This document shows positions 37,554 through 45,827 of a stretch of DNA of 64,000 nucleotides, piece after piece. The notes below the pieces were generated by a model. That model saw nothing but the letters and a program-made list of their open reading frames with translations, did no database searches and was not told the DNA's origin. The stretch is taken from contig JACKIB010000006.1 in NCBI GenBank assembly GCA_020638695.1, forward strand, positions 196,082-260,081, given 5' to 3'. Every line of letters begins with the position of its first letter. Positions within the stretch are counted from its first letter, which is position 1. Position numbers and translations under genes: made by a program. This DNA is from Planctomycetota bacterium (lineage in GTDB: Bacteria > Planctomycetota > UBA1135 > UBA2386).

Positions 37554-38501
37554 CTACTTGGGCGCCGGCTTCGGCGGAAGCTCCGGAGCCTCCCCGGTCG
37601 TCGGCAGCTCGACCCACATCTTGAGGCCGGCCTTCCAAGTGTGCCCCTGGTTCGGGGTGGCGATTCGGACCCGGAAGGTGTGGCTCGACGGATTGGCACG
37701 CATCGACGCGTAGACGACCTTGCCGCGCCGCACGTCCGTCGGGCGCGCAGCGGGACGTAGGTCTACTGCTACCCCCGGCGTGAACTTGTCCTTGTCGGCC
37801 ACCGGGCACTCGAACTCCACCCACAGCGGGTCGAGTTGCGAGACCTCGATCACCGGCACGAGCTTCTCGGTGGTCTCCCCGCGGGTCTTGTGTTGCTGGG
37901 TGACGACACCGGAGATCGGGCTGTGCACCGTCCGCTGTTCGAGCAGCACCTTCGCCTGCGCCAACTCGTTCTGCATCAGCGTCTGATCGAGACGCGACTG
38001 CTCGTACTTCAGGCTGGCGAGCATCGTCTCGAGCTCGCGGTCCTGCACCTCGGCGTCGCTGGTGATCTGCTTGCGCGACAGCTGCTCGAGGCGGTCCTTG
38101 AGCCGTGCCGAGTGCTTGAACGCGGCCAGTGCGCGGCGCACCGACAGGTCGGACTGGGTCAGTGCCATCAGCCGATCGACCCGCAGCTGCTGGAGCTCGC
38201 TGCTGAGTCGGAACAGGATCTGGCCCTCCTTGACGATGTCGCCCTCGCTCACCGGCACGGCGACGATGGTGCCAGCCTGCTCTGCCGCGACGGCCGCCAC
38301 GTGGCTTGGTAGGCTCACGCCGATGTGGTGGGGGACCGGGAGCGTGCGGTGTTTCGTTGGCGGTTGCGTGCGCCGTGCCGACGTCGGCTCGTCGATGTGC
38401 CGGTGGACGGGTGGGCATGGGGCGGTGCCGCCGTCCCCGCGCGTCGCCGACCCCGCGCCGACCAGCAGGCTGAGAACGAAGGCCACCGTCGACCTGGTCA
38501 T
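37554..38501 (-). CDS. periplasmic HlyD/RND-type membrane-fusion (adaptor) protein
   Basis: A 315-residue adaptor with an N-terminal export helix (VAFVLSLLVGAGSA). It shows the split lipoyl domain: AEQAGTIVAVPVSEGDIVKEGQ, a helical hairpin around residues 105-185 (SAEVQDRELETMLASLKYE region), and TVHSPISGVVTQQHKTRGE. A beta-barrel follows. It is shorter than MacA/AcrA types and there is no transporter gene next to it. Its ATG overlaps the stop of the Hpt gene (ATGA). It faces the M50/HlyD operon tail to tail, 27 bases apart, so it may serve the same complex. Confidence 0.85.
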   Translation of the reverse strand: MTRSTVAFVLSLLVGAGSATRGDGGTAPCPPVHRHIDEPTSARRTQPPTKHRTLPVPHHIGVSLPSHVAAVAAEQAGTIVAVPVSEGDIVKEGQILFRLSSELQQLRVDRLMALTQSDLSVRRALAAFKHSARLKDRLEQLSRKQITSDAEVQDRELETMLASLKYEQSRLDQTLMQNELAQAKVLLEQRTVHSPISGVVTQQHKTRGETTEKLVPVIEVSQLDPLWVEFECPVADKDKFTPGVAVDLRPAARPTDVRRGKVVYASMRANPSSHTFRVRIATPNQGHTWKAGLKMWVELPTTGEAPELPPKPAPK

Positions 38502-38902
38502 GACGACTGCCCCAGCTCGGCGTCCAACTGCGCGAGCACCGCCTCGACCCGTTGGTGCTCGGCCCTTGCCTCGTCCAGTTGTGCTGCGGCTGCGGCGAAG
38601 TCCGCGGTGCCGCCGCACTGTTCGAGGGCGAACGCCAGGTCGCCCAAGTGGTCCGCGCCCAGGTTGCGGGCGGTGCCCTTCAGCGTGTGTGCCGCGGTGC
38701 GACACGGCTCGGCAGCGCCGCTACCAACCGCCTGCGCGATGCTCTCCAGAAGCTCGCTACAGCTGCTGCGAAACAACTCGAGCATCCCGCGGGCCATCTC
38801 CGGCTCGCTGAACAACCCGAGGACCTCGAGGCGTGCAACGATTCCGCCCCGGATCCCGTCCGGGTCGGCGCCGCCGGGCCCGCATGCGTCGTGTCCGCTC
38901 AT
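38498..38902 (-). CDS. Hpt-domain phosphotransfer protein
   Basis: A 134-residue histidine phosphotransfer protein with the four-helix Hpt pattern and phosphorylatable His72 in AAHTLKGTARNLGADHL. ATG 38902 is preceded by AGGGGA, a good ribosome site, and gives MSGHDACG; a longer reading back to 39016 lacks such support. Hpt proteins shuttle phosphate between a hybrid kinase receiver and a response regulator. The intact third receiver of the hybrid kinase at 30.2-32.9 kb is the obvious partner. It is translationally coupled to the HlyD adaptor, an uncommon link between phosphorelay and envelope export. Confidence 0.85.
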   Translation of the reverse strand: MSGHDACGPGGADPDGIRGGIVARLEVLGLFSEPEMARGMLELFRSSCSELLESIAQAVGSGAAEPCRTAAHTLKGTARNLGADHLGDLAFALEQCGGTADFAAAAAQLDEARAEHQRVEAVLAQLDAELGQSS

Positions 38903-39028
38903 CTGTCCCCTTGGCCGGCACTCCTGGAAGCGGGTGCCGTGCCAATCGACAGTTCGAGTGCTAGCCGGGTACTTCTTGAGGCGTTCTTCCGCGGCTGTCG
39001 AAAAGCTCGGCAGCACCGCGCGGTCGAA

Positions 39029-40831
39029 CTACTCCCAGGGGAGGAGTTCGACGTCGCCCTTCAAGCTCGGCGGTCGGGCCTTGAGTTTCCACTTGCCGCC
39101 CAACGTCGAGCCGCCCTTCTTCGGCGGCAGGGGATCCCCCGTCGAGGATTCGAAGCGCTTGCTGCGGTCGACACCGTGCAGGGTGAAGAACTGCCCGGGT
39201 CCGCCGCGCATGGTCTCGTACTTCTCCGGCGGGTAGACGTACTTCGCGCCGCCGCCGATATGACGGTACTTCTTGAAGTCGCGGCGCAACTGGTCCCACG
39301 CCGCCATGTCGGTCTGGTAGTACACCCCGAACGACACGGTGTTGGTGTTCGGGTCGATCGGTGGGGTGAGTCGACCCCAGTACAGGTACTCCGGATCGTT
39401 CTCGTTCGAACTCTCCGGATCGACGACGTAGGCGCCGACTTCGAGGAACAGTACGCCCTCGTCGACCAGCGCCTGTGGGACGGTCACGGTCACGTTGAGG
39501 TGCGTGCCCTCACCCTGGGGTGCGGGGATCTTCGCTGGCTCGTCGGCGATCGCCAGCGGTGCGAAGGACACCGTCGGGTTGCGCAGCGGCAGCCATTCCT
39601 TGCCCGAGGGGGCCTGCAGCAGCACGTCCGGGTCGTGGTCGTTGTCGAAGTCGCCGACCAAGACGAAGCGACCGAGCGGACCGGGTCCGCTGAGGTCGGC
39701 GGGAGCCGGCTGGACCCACGGTTCGGAACTGCCGAACTGCTGCGGGTCGCCCGGGTGCGCGACCACGCCCGAGCCATCGGCCGGGAACCCGAGGAGGAGT
39801 CCGCCGCCGGTGCCGCGTCCATTGCCGTCGAGGATGCGACAGGTAGCGAGGTTGCCGACGCCGGCCGGGTTCGGGAACACCTGGTAGTCGAATCCCGATG
39901 GGAAGTCCGGGTTGCCGACCGGGTGGTGGCGGAGCACGATCACGCCGTTGCGCAAGCAGATGGCCAGGTCGTCGCAGCGGTTCAGGTCGAGATCACCGGC
40001 GGCCAGGTCCACCACGGTGTTGGCGGCGAACGGGAGGAATCGGTCGAACACGAAGCTGCCCTGCCCGGAGTCGCGGAACGTCACGACGCCGTAGCCCGGG
40101 GCGTGCGCCGCGAAGTCGGCCTGGCGGTCACCGTCGACGTCGAGCACCTGCAGCATCTCGAGTCGGACCGGGAGCACCACGGAGACGGTGCTGTCGACCG
40201 ACAGGTAGGTGTTCTTCACCGTGCCCATCACCAGCTTGATCACCTCGGTGCCGTTGTTGGGCAGGCTGCGCAGCACCAGGATCTCGTCGTGGCCGTTCCG
40301 GTCGACATCCGCGGTCACGATCTCGTACACGCCGGTACCGGTCTTCCAGCCGCTCGGGCCGCCGCCGAGGTAGCCGTCGCGCGGGTCGCCCTTGGGCACG
40401 CGGGGGTACCAGTTCAGGAGCGAAAGCTGGTCGCTGTTCGGATCGACCATCAGCAGCTGGTCGACGCCCAGCGAGCTCGTGTGGAAGGTCGCGCCGGTCA
40501 CGAAGGAACTCGACTTCATCGAGTCGCGGCGGTGGAACCGACCGAGGCCGGCCGAGTTGGCCAGCCGGACCGCGACCTCGCCGGTCTGCGCGCCGTCGCC
40601 GAGGAACCACACGTCGGGATTGTGGTCGCCGTCGAGGTCGGCGATGCCCACGGCCTTCGCGGCGACGCGCAGCGGCGCGCCGGCGCTGTCGACGAACGGC
40701 GCGAACCCGTCCATCGCCAGATCCGTCGGGTAGCCGGGGACCTGACCCTGGATCGCCGCTCCGGGCGTCTGGGCCGGAATCGCGGCGCAGAGCAGCGAGG
40801 CGATGGCGAAAGCGGGGCAGAGTGCGCGCAT
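39029..40831 (-). CDS. exported VCBS/FG-GAP repeat protein
   Basis: A 600-residue secreted protein: signal peptide CPAFAIASLLCAAIPAQ (cut IPA|Q), then repeated FG-GAP/VCBS blades with Ca-binding Asp loops: IADLDGDHNPDVWFLGDG, TADVDRNGHDEILVL, LDVDGDRQADFAAHAPG, GDLDLNRCDDLAI and VGDFDNDHDPDVLLQAP. These build an integrin-alpha-like beta propeller. The last 150 residues (WDQLRRDFKKYRHIGGGAKY) are a separate unknown domain. TAGCAT at about 40872-40877 on the minus strand may be its -10 box, giving a leader of about 35 bases. Likely a surface or extracellular binding protein. Confidence 0.85.
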   Translation of the reverse strand: MRALCPAFAIASLLCAAIPAQTPGAAIQGQVPGYPTDLAMDGFAPFVDSAGAPLRVAAKAVGIADLDGDHNPDVWFLGDGAQTGEVAVRLANSAGLGRFHRRDSMKSSSFVTGATFHTSSLGVDQLLMVDPNSDQLSLLNWYPRVPKGDPRDGYLGGGPSGWKTGTGVYEIVTADVDRNGHDEILVLRSLPNNGTEVIKLVMGTVKNTYLSVDSTVSVVLPVRLEMLQVLDVDGDRQADFAAHAPGYGVVTFRDSGQGSFVFDRFLPFAANTVVDLAAGDLDLNRCDDLAICLRNGVIVLRHHPVGNPDFPSGFDYQVFPNPAGVGNLATCRILDGNGRGTGGGLLLGFPADGSGVVAHPGDPQQFGSSEPWVQPAPADLSGPGPLGRFVLVGDFDNDHDPDVLLQAPSGKEWLPLRNPTVSFAPLAIADEPAKIPAPQGEGTHLNVTVTVPQALVDEGVLFLEVGAYVVDPESSNENDPEYLYWGRLTPPIDPNTNTVSFGVYYQTDMAAWDQLRRDFKKYRHIGGGAKYVYPPEKYETMRGGPGQFFTLHGVDRSKRFESSTGDPLPPKKGGSTLGGKWKLKARPPSLKGDVELLPWE

Positions 40832-41137
40832 GGCTCTCGGTCGTGTGGTGGGGGGGAGCCGACCGGACGATGCTAACCGATCGATACCGACCCGGGGAGT
40901 GTCGCGAGCGCCGTGAACGGACGGAGGAAACCGGGTTTTTTCTGTGCCACGCCGGCTGGGGCGCGTACGAAAAAAAACCAGAAGCCGGGCCCCCTGCCTG
41001 ATGGTCCGACTCCTGGTTTGCCGAACGGACCATCCGTCCGGCGTTTCCCTGCGGGGATCGCAGGTAGCGCTTGTTGTCGGCGGGTCGGTCGCGCGCCGGC
41101 TCGGACAGGAAAAAACCCGCGACCCTGCGGGGACGGT
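40832..41137. other. 306-bp gene-free region with three homopolymeric A/T tracts
   Basis: In very GC-rich DNA this stretch has a run of six T at 40936-40941, eight A at 40970-40977 and six A at 41110-41115. The last is the T tract of an intrinsic terminator for the kinase operon. The first two face each other across about 28 bases, with matching CCGGG/CCGGG sequences outside, so they may form a two-way terminator. A small RNA is possible but cannot be shown. Confidence 0.4.
41110..41131 (-). terminator. intrinsic terminator of the kdsA-kinase operon
   Basis: On the minus strand CCCGC-AGGGTC-GCGGG is followed at once by six T. It begins seven bases after the stop of the kinase gene (41138). 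This is the clearest Rho-independent terminator in the window. Confidence 0.75.
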
Positions 41138-43075
41138 TCAGCGGCGCGCCGGATCCCGCCCGCTGGAACGGGGTGCGGGCTCGCCTTTGCGTTCCGCCCC
41201 CTTGGCCGCAGGTTTGGCTCCCGCTCCGGCCGAGCCGAACAAGCGGCCCAGGTCCTCGAGCATCGTGCGCAGCTCCTGTGTGTCCACGCCGGCGGCGTCA
41301 GGTCGCGTGTCCGGCGGTTGCTGCGGAGGGGCGACCGCATCGTCCCCCCGCAGCAGCCGCGCCATGTTCTCTTCGGTACGGGCCGCGTCGTGGTCGCCGA
41401 CCCGCCGGAAGATCCGCGCCGCTTGTGCGTGCACCTGGGCGTCGTAGTGGAACTCGATACACGCAGTTCGCGCCGCGGCCCGGGCCGCTGCCGTCTGGCC
41501 GCCCAGCTCGAGCAACTCCGCCCGGGCGATTGCTGCCGAGCCGCTCGGCTCCTCGATTCCGTCGAGCAGTTCGCGGGCCCGGTCGAGCACGTTGGCGCGG
41601 GCCGGACCCGGCGTGATGCCCGCCGCCATGCGCAGCAGGGAATCCGCGACCAAGCAGCGGGTCGTGGTGCTCCGGTCGAGCTCCAGCAAGGCGCGTAGGT
41701 CGCCCATCAGGCGGCGGCGACCCTGTGGGCTCGGGATCTGCTGCAGGGTGGCGATGCGCTCGATCAGCAAGTCTTCCCGCGATGTGCCGAGCAACTCCGC
41801 GGCGGCGTCGAGGTCGGCCAGTGTCGCGTCGAAGTCGGCCAGCGCGCCGGGCCAATCCCGTTGGCTGTGGCGGACCCTGGCCCGGGTGAGCCGCGCGCGT
41901 CGGTTGTTCGGGTCCACCGCCAGAACCTCCGATGTCAGGCGCTCGGCTTCCACCAGTTCGTTGCGCCGCTCCTCCGCACTCGCGCGGCGGAAACCGTGGA
42001 TCGGTTGGGAGATCGCCTTCGTGTAGCTGAGTTCCGCCTGCTTGAGCAGGCGTTCGATGCGAATGACCCGGCGGTCGTAGTGCAGCATCACCGCGGCGGT
42101 CGCCACCGTGCCGAGCACCGCCAACAGCGCAGCGCGCATCGGGTGGCGGCGCACCGCGCGCAGCGCCTTGCCCAGCGCGGTGGGCTTGCGTGCCAGAACC
42201 CGCTCCCCGGCGAGGAACCGTCGCAAGTCGTCCGCCATGTCCAGCGCCGAGCCGTAGCGTTGGGTCGGGCGTTTCTCGAGCGCGCGCAGCACGATCGCCT
42301 CGAGTGCCTCGGGCACGTCGTGCCGCAATCTGGTCGGTCGGGGTGGCTCCTGGTCGAGCACTGCGCGAAGCACCGCCTGGGCGGTGGGTGCGACGAACGG
42401 CGGGCGGCCGCACAGCAGCTCGAACAGGGTCGCACCGAGTCCGTACACGTCGGCGCGCGTGTCGACGTCGGTGCGGTGTCCGAGAATCTGCTCCGGGGCC
42501 ATGTACATCGGTGTGCCGACGATCGCACCGCTCTCGGTGAACGAGCCGGTGCCGGTCTCTCGTGCCAGCCCGAAGTCGGTGATCACCACGCGACCGTCCG
42601 CGGCGAGGATCACGTTGCCCGGCTTGATGTCGCGGTGCACGACGCCGTGGTCGTGCGCGAACTGCAGCGCGTCGCCGAGCGTGGCACCGATCTCCGCCGC
42701 GTGGCGCACCGGCAACGGCCCGACCTGAACGCGTTCCTGCAGCGTGGTGCCGTCGACGAATTCCATCACGAAGTAGTGCAACCGCCCGCGGCGCCCGTGC
42801 TCGAGCACCCGCACGATGCTCGGATGCTCGATCCGCGACATCAGTTCGCCTTCCTTGGCGAAGCGGGCCAGGGCGCGGTCGGTGAGCGTCAGGCTCGGCG
42901 GGAGCACCTTGAGTGCCACACGCTGCCCGTCACGCTTGCGGATCGCCTCGTAGACGATCCCCATCGATCCCTTGCCGACCTCGCGCCGGATCTCGAAATC
43001 GGCCAGCTCCTCGGCCAGCGTCTGCGGGGAGAACGTGTAGAAGTCGGTGCGGAAGCCGAAGTCGTGGTCGGTCAC
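41138..43075 (-). CDS. transmembrane serine/threonine protein kinase with C-terminal TPR region
   Basis: A 645-residue Hanks-type kinase. Residues 27-290 hold all catalytic motifs: GKGSMGIVYEA (P-loop), VALKVL (Lys), VVHRDIKPGNVIL, TDFGLARE, GTPMYMAPEQI and DVYGLGATLFELLCG. A transmembrane helix at about 317-333 (RAALLAVLGTVATAAVM) divides it from an outer region with TPR-like helices (LTSEVLAVDPNNRRARLTRA) and a charged tail. It starts at GTG 43075, 12 bases after kdsA, so both form one operon ended by the terminator at 41110-41131. The signal sensed is unknown; coupling to Kdo synthesis suggests an envelope link. Confidence 0.93.
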   Translation of the reverse strand: MTDHDFGFRTDFYTFSPQTLAEELADFEIRREVGKGSMGIVYEAIRKRDGQRVALKVLPPSLTLTDRALARFAKEGELMSRIEHPSIVRVLEHGRRGRLHYFVMEFVDGTTLQERVQVGPLPVRHAAEIGATLGDALQFAHDHGVVHRDIKPGNVILAADGRVVITDFGLARETGTGSFTESGAIVGTPMYMAPEQILGHRTDVDTRADVYGLGATLFELLCGRPPFVAPTAQAVLRAVLDQEPPRPTRLRHDVPEALEAIVLRALEKRPTQRYGSALDMADDLRRFLAGERVLARKPTALGKALRAVRRHPMRAALLAVLGTVATAAVMLHYDRRVIRIERLLKQAELSYTKAISQPIHGFRRASAEERRNELVEAERLTSEVLAVDPNNRRARLTRARVRHSQRDWPGALADFDATLADLDAAAELLGTSREDLLIERIATLQQIPSPQGRRRLMGDLRALLELDRSTTTRCLVADSLLRMAAGITPGPARANVLDRARELLDGIEEPSGSAAIARAELLELGGQTAAARAAARTACIEFHYDAQVHAQAARIFRRVGDHDAARTEENMARLLRGDDAVAPPQQPPDTRPDAAGVDTQELRTMLEDLGRLFGSAGAGAKPAAKGAERKGEPAPRSSGRDPARR

Positions 43076-43087
43076 GCGCCCACCGGC

Positions 43088-43921
43088 TCAGTTGTCGAGC
43101 GCTGCGCGGATCGCCACCAGTTGGCGCAGCAGCGCTTCCAGGGAGTCGAGTCGCAGCATGTTCGGCCCGTCGGAGGGGGCGCGGTCCGGATCCTCGTGCA
43201 CTTCGACGAACAACCCGTCCACTCCGCAGGCCACCGCCGCCCGCGCCAAATAGGGTACTCGGCTGCGGTCGCCGCCGGTCGAGGTGCCGGCACCGCCGGG
43301 CCGCTGCACCGCGTGCGTGGCGTCGAACACCAGTGGTTGGCCGGTCGCGCGCATCGTCGGGAAGCCGGCGAAGTCGACCACCAGCGTGCGGTAGCCGAAG
43401 CTGGTGCCGCGGTCGGTCAACAGCACCCGCTCGGTGCCGCCGCCGTCGCGCAGCTTGACGACGATGTTCGCCATGTCTTCGGGGGCGAGAAACTGCCCTT
43501 TCTTCACGTTTACCGTCCTGCCGGTGCGCGCCGCGGCGAGCAGCAGGTCGGTCTGCCGGCACAGGAATGCCGGAATCTGCAGGATGTCGACCACCTCGCC
43601 CGCTGCTGCGGCCTGTTCCTCGGTGTGCACGTCGGTCAACACCGGGAGGTCGAGTTCGCGGCGTACTTCGTCGAGGATCGTCAACCCCTCGTCGAGCCCC
43701 GGGCCGCGAAAGCCGTGCAGCGAGGTGCGGTTCGCCTTGTCGAAGCTGCTCTTGAACACCAACGGGACGCCGGTCGCCGCACAGATACGCCGCAGCTGCT
43801 CGGCGTGGCGCAGCGTGTGTTCGCGCCCCTCGATCACGCAGGGGCCGGCGATCAACGCCAGGGGTGCGCCGCCACCGAAAGTGACGGGTCCGACAGGAAC
43901 GGCTCGGGTCAGCTCGGGCAC
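43088..43921 (-). CDS. kdsA: 3-deoxy-8-phosphooctulonate (Kdo-8-P) synthase
   Basis: Condenses phosphoenolpyruvate with arabinose-5-phosphate to Kdo-8-phosphate, the first step to the inner core sugar of lipopolysaccharide. The 277-residue protein has LIAGPCVIEGREHTLRHAE, FKSSFDKANRTSLHGFRGPG, PVLTDVHTEEQ, VDILQIPAFLCRQTDL, VNVKKGQFLAPEDM, LTDRGTSFGY, VFDATHAVQRPGG and FVEVHEDPDRAPSDGPNML: the whole KdsA set. GTG 43921 is chosen because TACACT lies exactly six bases upstream and the length is standard. It precedes a protein kinase gene in an operon. Its presence implies an outer membrane with Kdo. Confidence 0.97.
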   Translation of the reverse strand: MPELTRAVPVGPVTFGGGAPLALIAGPCVIEGREHTLRHAEQLRRICAATGVPLVFKSSFDKANRTSLHGFRGPGLDEGLTILDEVRRELDLPVLTDVHTEEQAAAAGEVVDILQIPAFLCRQTDLLLAAARTGRTVNVKKGQFLAPEDMANIVVKLRDGGGTERVLLTDRGTSFGYRTLVVDFAGFPTMRATGQPLVFDATHAVQRPGGAGTSTGGDRSRVPYLARAAVACGVDGLFVEVHEDPDRAPSDGPNMLRLDSLEALLRQLVAIRAALDN

Positions 43922-43927
43922 CCGCGG

Positions 43928-43933
43928 AGTGTA
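43928..43933 (-). promoter_or_regulatory. leaderless promoter -10 box (TACACT) of kdsA
   Basis: TACACT, six bases and then GTG 43921 on the minus strand. It lies in the 67-bp gap between the lipid kinase stop and kdsA, so kdsA can be transcribed by itself. Confidence 0.55.
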
Positions 43934-43988
43934 GTCGGCGGACCCGTGCCGTGCTGCGGCCACCCGGGAAAGCCGCGCCGCGCGCCGA

Positions 43989-44891
43989 TCAGCGCGGTGT
44001 GGCCGGGTCGCGGCGTGGCACCAGCAGGTGCGCTGGTGTGGGCAGGACCGTGATGTCGAGCGGCAGCCGCCCACCGACGTCCCCGTCGAGCTGCCAGGGT
44101 CCGCCTTCGCCGTCGATTCGCAACCCCCGGGTGGCGCAGTGCACGACGTCGCGGCCCGGGCGCAGGCGGCGGAACAGAGCACGCAGCGTGGCGCGTGCGA
44201 ACTGGAAGCGGGTTCGCTGCGGGAAGCCGAACACGTGCAGCACGCCGTCGTCGATCGCGATCTCGCCGGGCAGCTTGAGAATGGTCGCGTAGTTGTCGAT
44301 GCGGGTCACCAACACGCTGCCGAGATCGCGGTGCTGCTCCCCTTCGGCGGTAGTGAACGACACGCGTTCGGTGGGCCAGTGGCGGATGGTGTGCAGGATC
44401 GGCCCGAGCCACTTCCGCCGACCCAGCGTCCGGGATCCCGCCGCCTCGAGCCGCGCGACCATCCGCGCATCGAGTCCGGCGCTGCAGAACTGCAAGAACC
44501 GCCGCCCGTTGGCCACTCCCACCGCCGCCCGGCACACCGCGCCGTCGAGCAGCATGTCGGCGAGTTGCGCCGGTTGTCGCGGCAGGTGCAGCGCGCGCGC
44601 CAGCACGTTGCCAGTGCCCATCGGCAGCACGGTGAGCGGCGTGGTCAGGTCCGATAGCCCATTCACCACTTCGTTCAGCGTGCCGTCGCCGCCCACCGCG
44701 ACCACCGCGTCGAACTCGCCCGGTCCCATTGCGGCGGCACGCCGCTCGGCGTCGCCACTCGCCGCGGTGTAGGCGATCTCCGCCGCGGCGCCCCGTTCGA
44801 CCAGGGCCTCGCGCAGCAGCGGAGAGACCTTGCTGCCGCGGTGTCCGCCAGCGATCGGGTTGGCGATGATCAGGATGCGCGGCGCAGGCAA
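43989..44891 (-). CDS. diacylglycerol/lipid kinase family protein (DagK/YegS type)
   Basis: A 300-residue soluble lipid kinase of the DAGK catalytic family, which phosphorylates diacylglycerol or sphingoid-like lipids at the inner membrane. It has IIANPIAGGHRGSKVSPLL, the nucleotide motif VVAVGGDGTLNEVVNGL, VLPMGTGNVLARAL, and the C-terminal ISDGxL-like stretch IAIDDGVLHVFGF followed by WQLDGDVGGRLPLDI. TTG 44891 gives MPAPRIL and full length; no ATG or GTG suits better. It is divergent from the RmlD-like gene over 116 bases. It lies upstream of kdsA on the same strand. Confidence 0.92.
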   Translation of the reverse strand: MPAPRILIIANPIAGGHRGSKVSPLLREALVERGAAAEIAYTAASGDAERRAAAMGPGEFDAVVAVGGDGTLNEVVNGLSDLTTPLTVLPMGTGNVLARALHLPRQPAQLADMLLDGAVCRAAVGVANGRRFLQFCSAGLDARMVARLEAAGSRTLGRRKWLGPILHTIRHWPTERVSFTTAEGEQHRDLGSVLVTRIDNYATILKLPGEIAIDDGVLHVFGFPQRTRFQFARATLRALFRRLRPGRDVVHCATRGLRIDGEGGPWQLDGDVGGRLPLDITVLPTPAHLLVPRRDPATPR

Positions 44892-45007
44892 GACGGCTCG
44901 GATCGGCGGTGTTCGGCCACGGTCGATGCAGTGTATGCAGGTGGGGCTACTGGGCGAAGCACGGACCCGTCTGGACGGATCGCGACCCGAGGCGCATGCT
45001 CCGCAGC

Positions 45008-45826
45008 ATGGGTGGGACCCGCGTGTTGCTCACCGGCGCGACCGGTTACCTGGGGCGCTACTTGGCGGACGAGTTGCGCGGGCGCGATCTCGAGGTGCTG
45101 CGCGCCAGCTCGTCCGGCGCCGGGGTGGAGTTCGGGTTCGACCTCGGCGATGGCGAGGCCCTGGCCGCCGCGCTCCGCGACGCACGGGTCGACGCGGTGG
45201 TCAACTGTGCGGCGATGTCGTCGATGGCGGCCTGCCAGCAGAACCCGACTGACGCGGTGCGGATCAACGGCCGTGCGCCGCAGGTGCTCGCGGGTGCTTG
45301 CGGGGTGCGTTTCCTGCAGGTCTCGACCGATCTGGTGTTCGCCGGGGACGCCGCCCCGTACCGCGCGGCCGCGCCGCTGCGGCCGCTGAGCGTGTACGGC
45401 TTGAGCAAGGCGGAAGGCGAGCGGTTGCCGTCGGGCGATCGTTTGGTCGTTCGCGTTCCCCTGTTGTTCGGCCCGAGCTTCGATGGTCGCCGCGGGGCGA
45501 CCGACATGCTCCGTGGCGCGGTGGGTCGTAAGGAGAAGATCGCGTTGTTCGTCGACGAGTACCGCACCCCGCTGCACGTTGCGGACGCGGCGCGCGGGAT
45601 CGCCGACCTGTTGCTCGACTCTGCGGTGCGTGGCATTCGGCACCTAGGTGGTCACGAGCGCGTGTCGCGCTATGCGTTGGCCGAGCGGTTCTGCGCGGCG
45701 GTGGGGCTCGACGTCGCGGAGTTCAGCGCCGGGCACTCGGATGATCCGCGGCGACCCAAGGACGTGTCGTTGGTGGGTGACTGGAGTCCTGGCCGCGGGT
45801 TGGACGAGGCGTTGCGGGACTGCTGA
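45008..45826 (+). CDS. RmlD-like NAD(P)-dependent sugar-nucleotide reductase
   Basis: A 272-residue extended short-chain dehydrogenase of the dTDP-4-dehydrorhamnose reductase family. Seen are VLLTGATGYLGRYLADEL (NAD(P) loop), DAVVNCAAMSSMAACQQNP, FLQVSTDLVFAGDAAPY, the catalytic YGLSKAEGE (YxxxK), and VPLLFGPSF. RmlD makes the last step to dTDP-L-rhamnose, but the family also includes other reductases, and RmlA/B genes are not in the window. The start could be ATG 44996 or 45008. The next gene follows after one base, so they form an operon. Confidence 0.85.
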   Translation: MGGTRVLLTGATGYLGRYLADELRGRDLEVLRASSSGAGVEFGFDLGDGEALAAALRDARVDAVVNCAAMSSMAACQQNPTDAVRINGRAPQVLAGACGVRFLQVSTDLVFAGDAAPYRAAAPLRPLSVYGLSKAEGERLPSGDRLVVRVPLLFGPSFDGRRGATDMLRGAVGRKEKIALFVDEYRTPLHVADAARGIADLLLDSAVRGIRHLGGHERVSRYALAERFCAAVGLDVAEFSAGHSDDPRRPKDVSLVGDWSPGRGLDEALRDC

Positions 45827-45827
45827 G

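Noticed and set aside
37554..38902. HlyD adaptor as part of an ordinary RND or ABC efflux pump
   Set aside because: No pump or outer-membrane channel gene is in or near the cluster.
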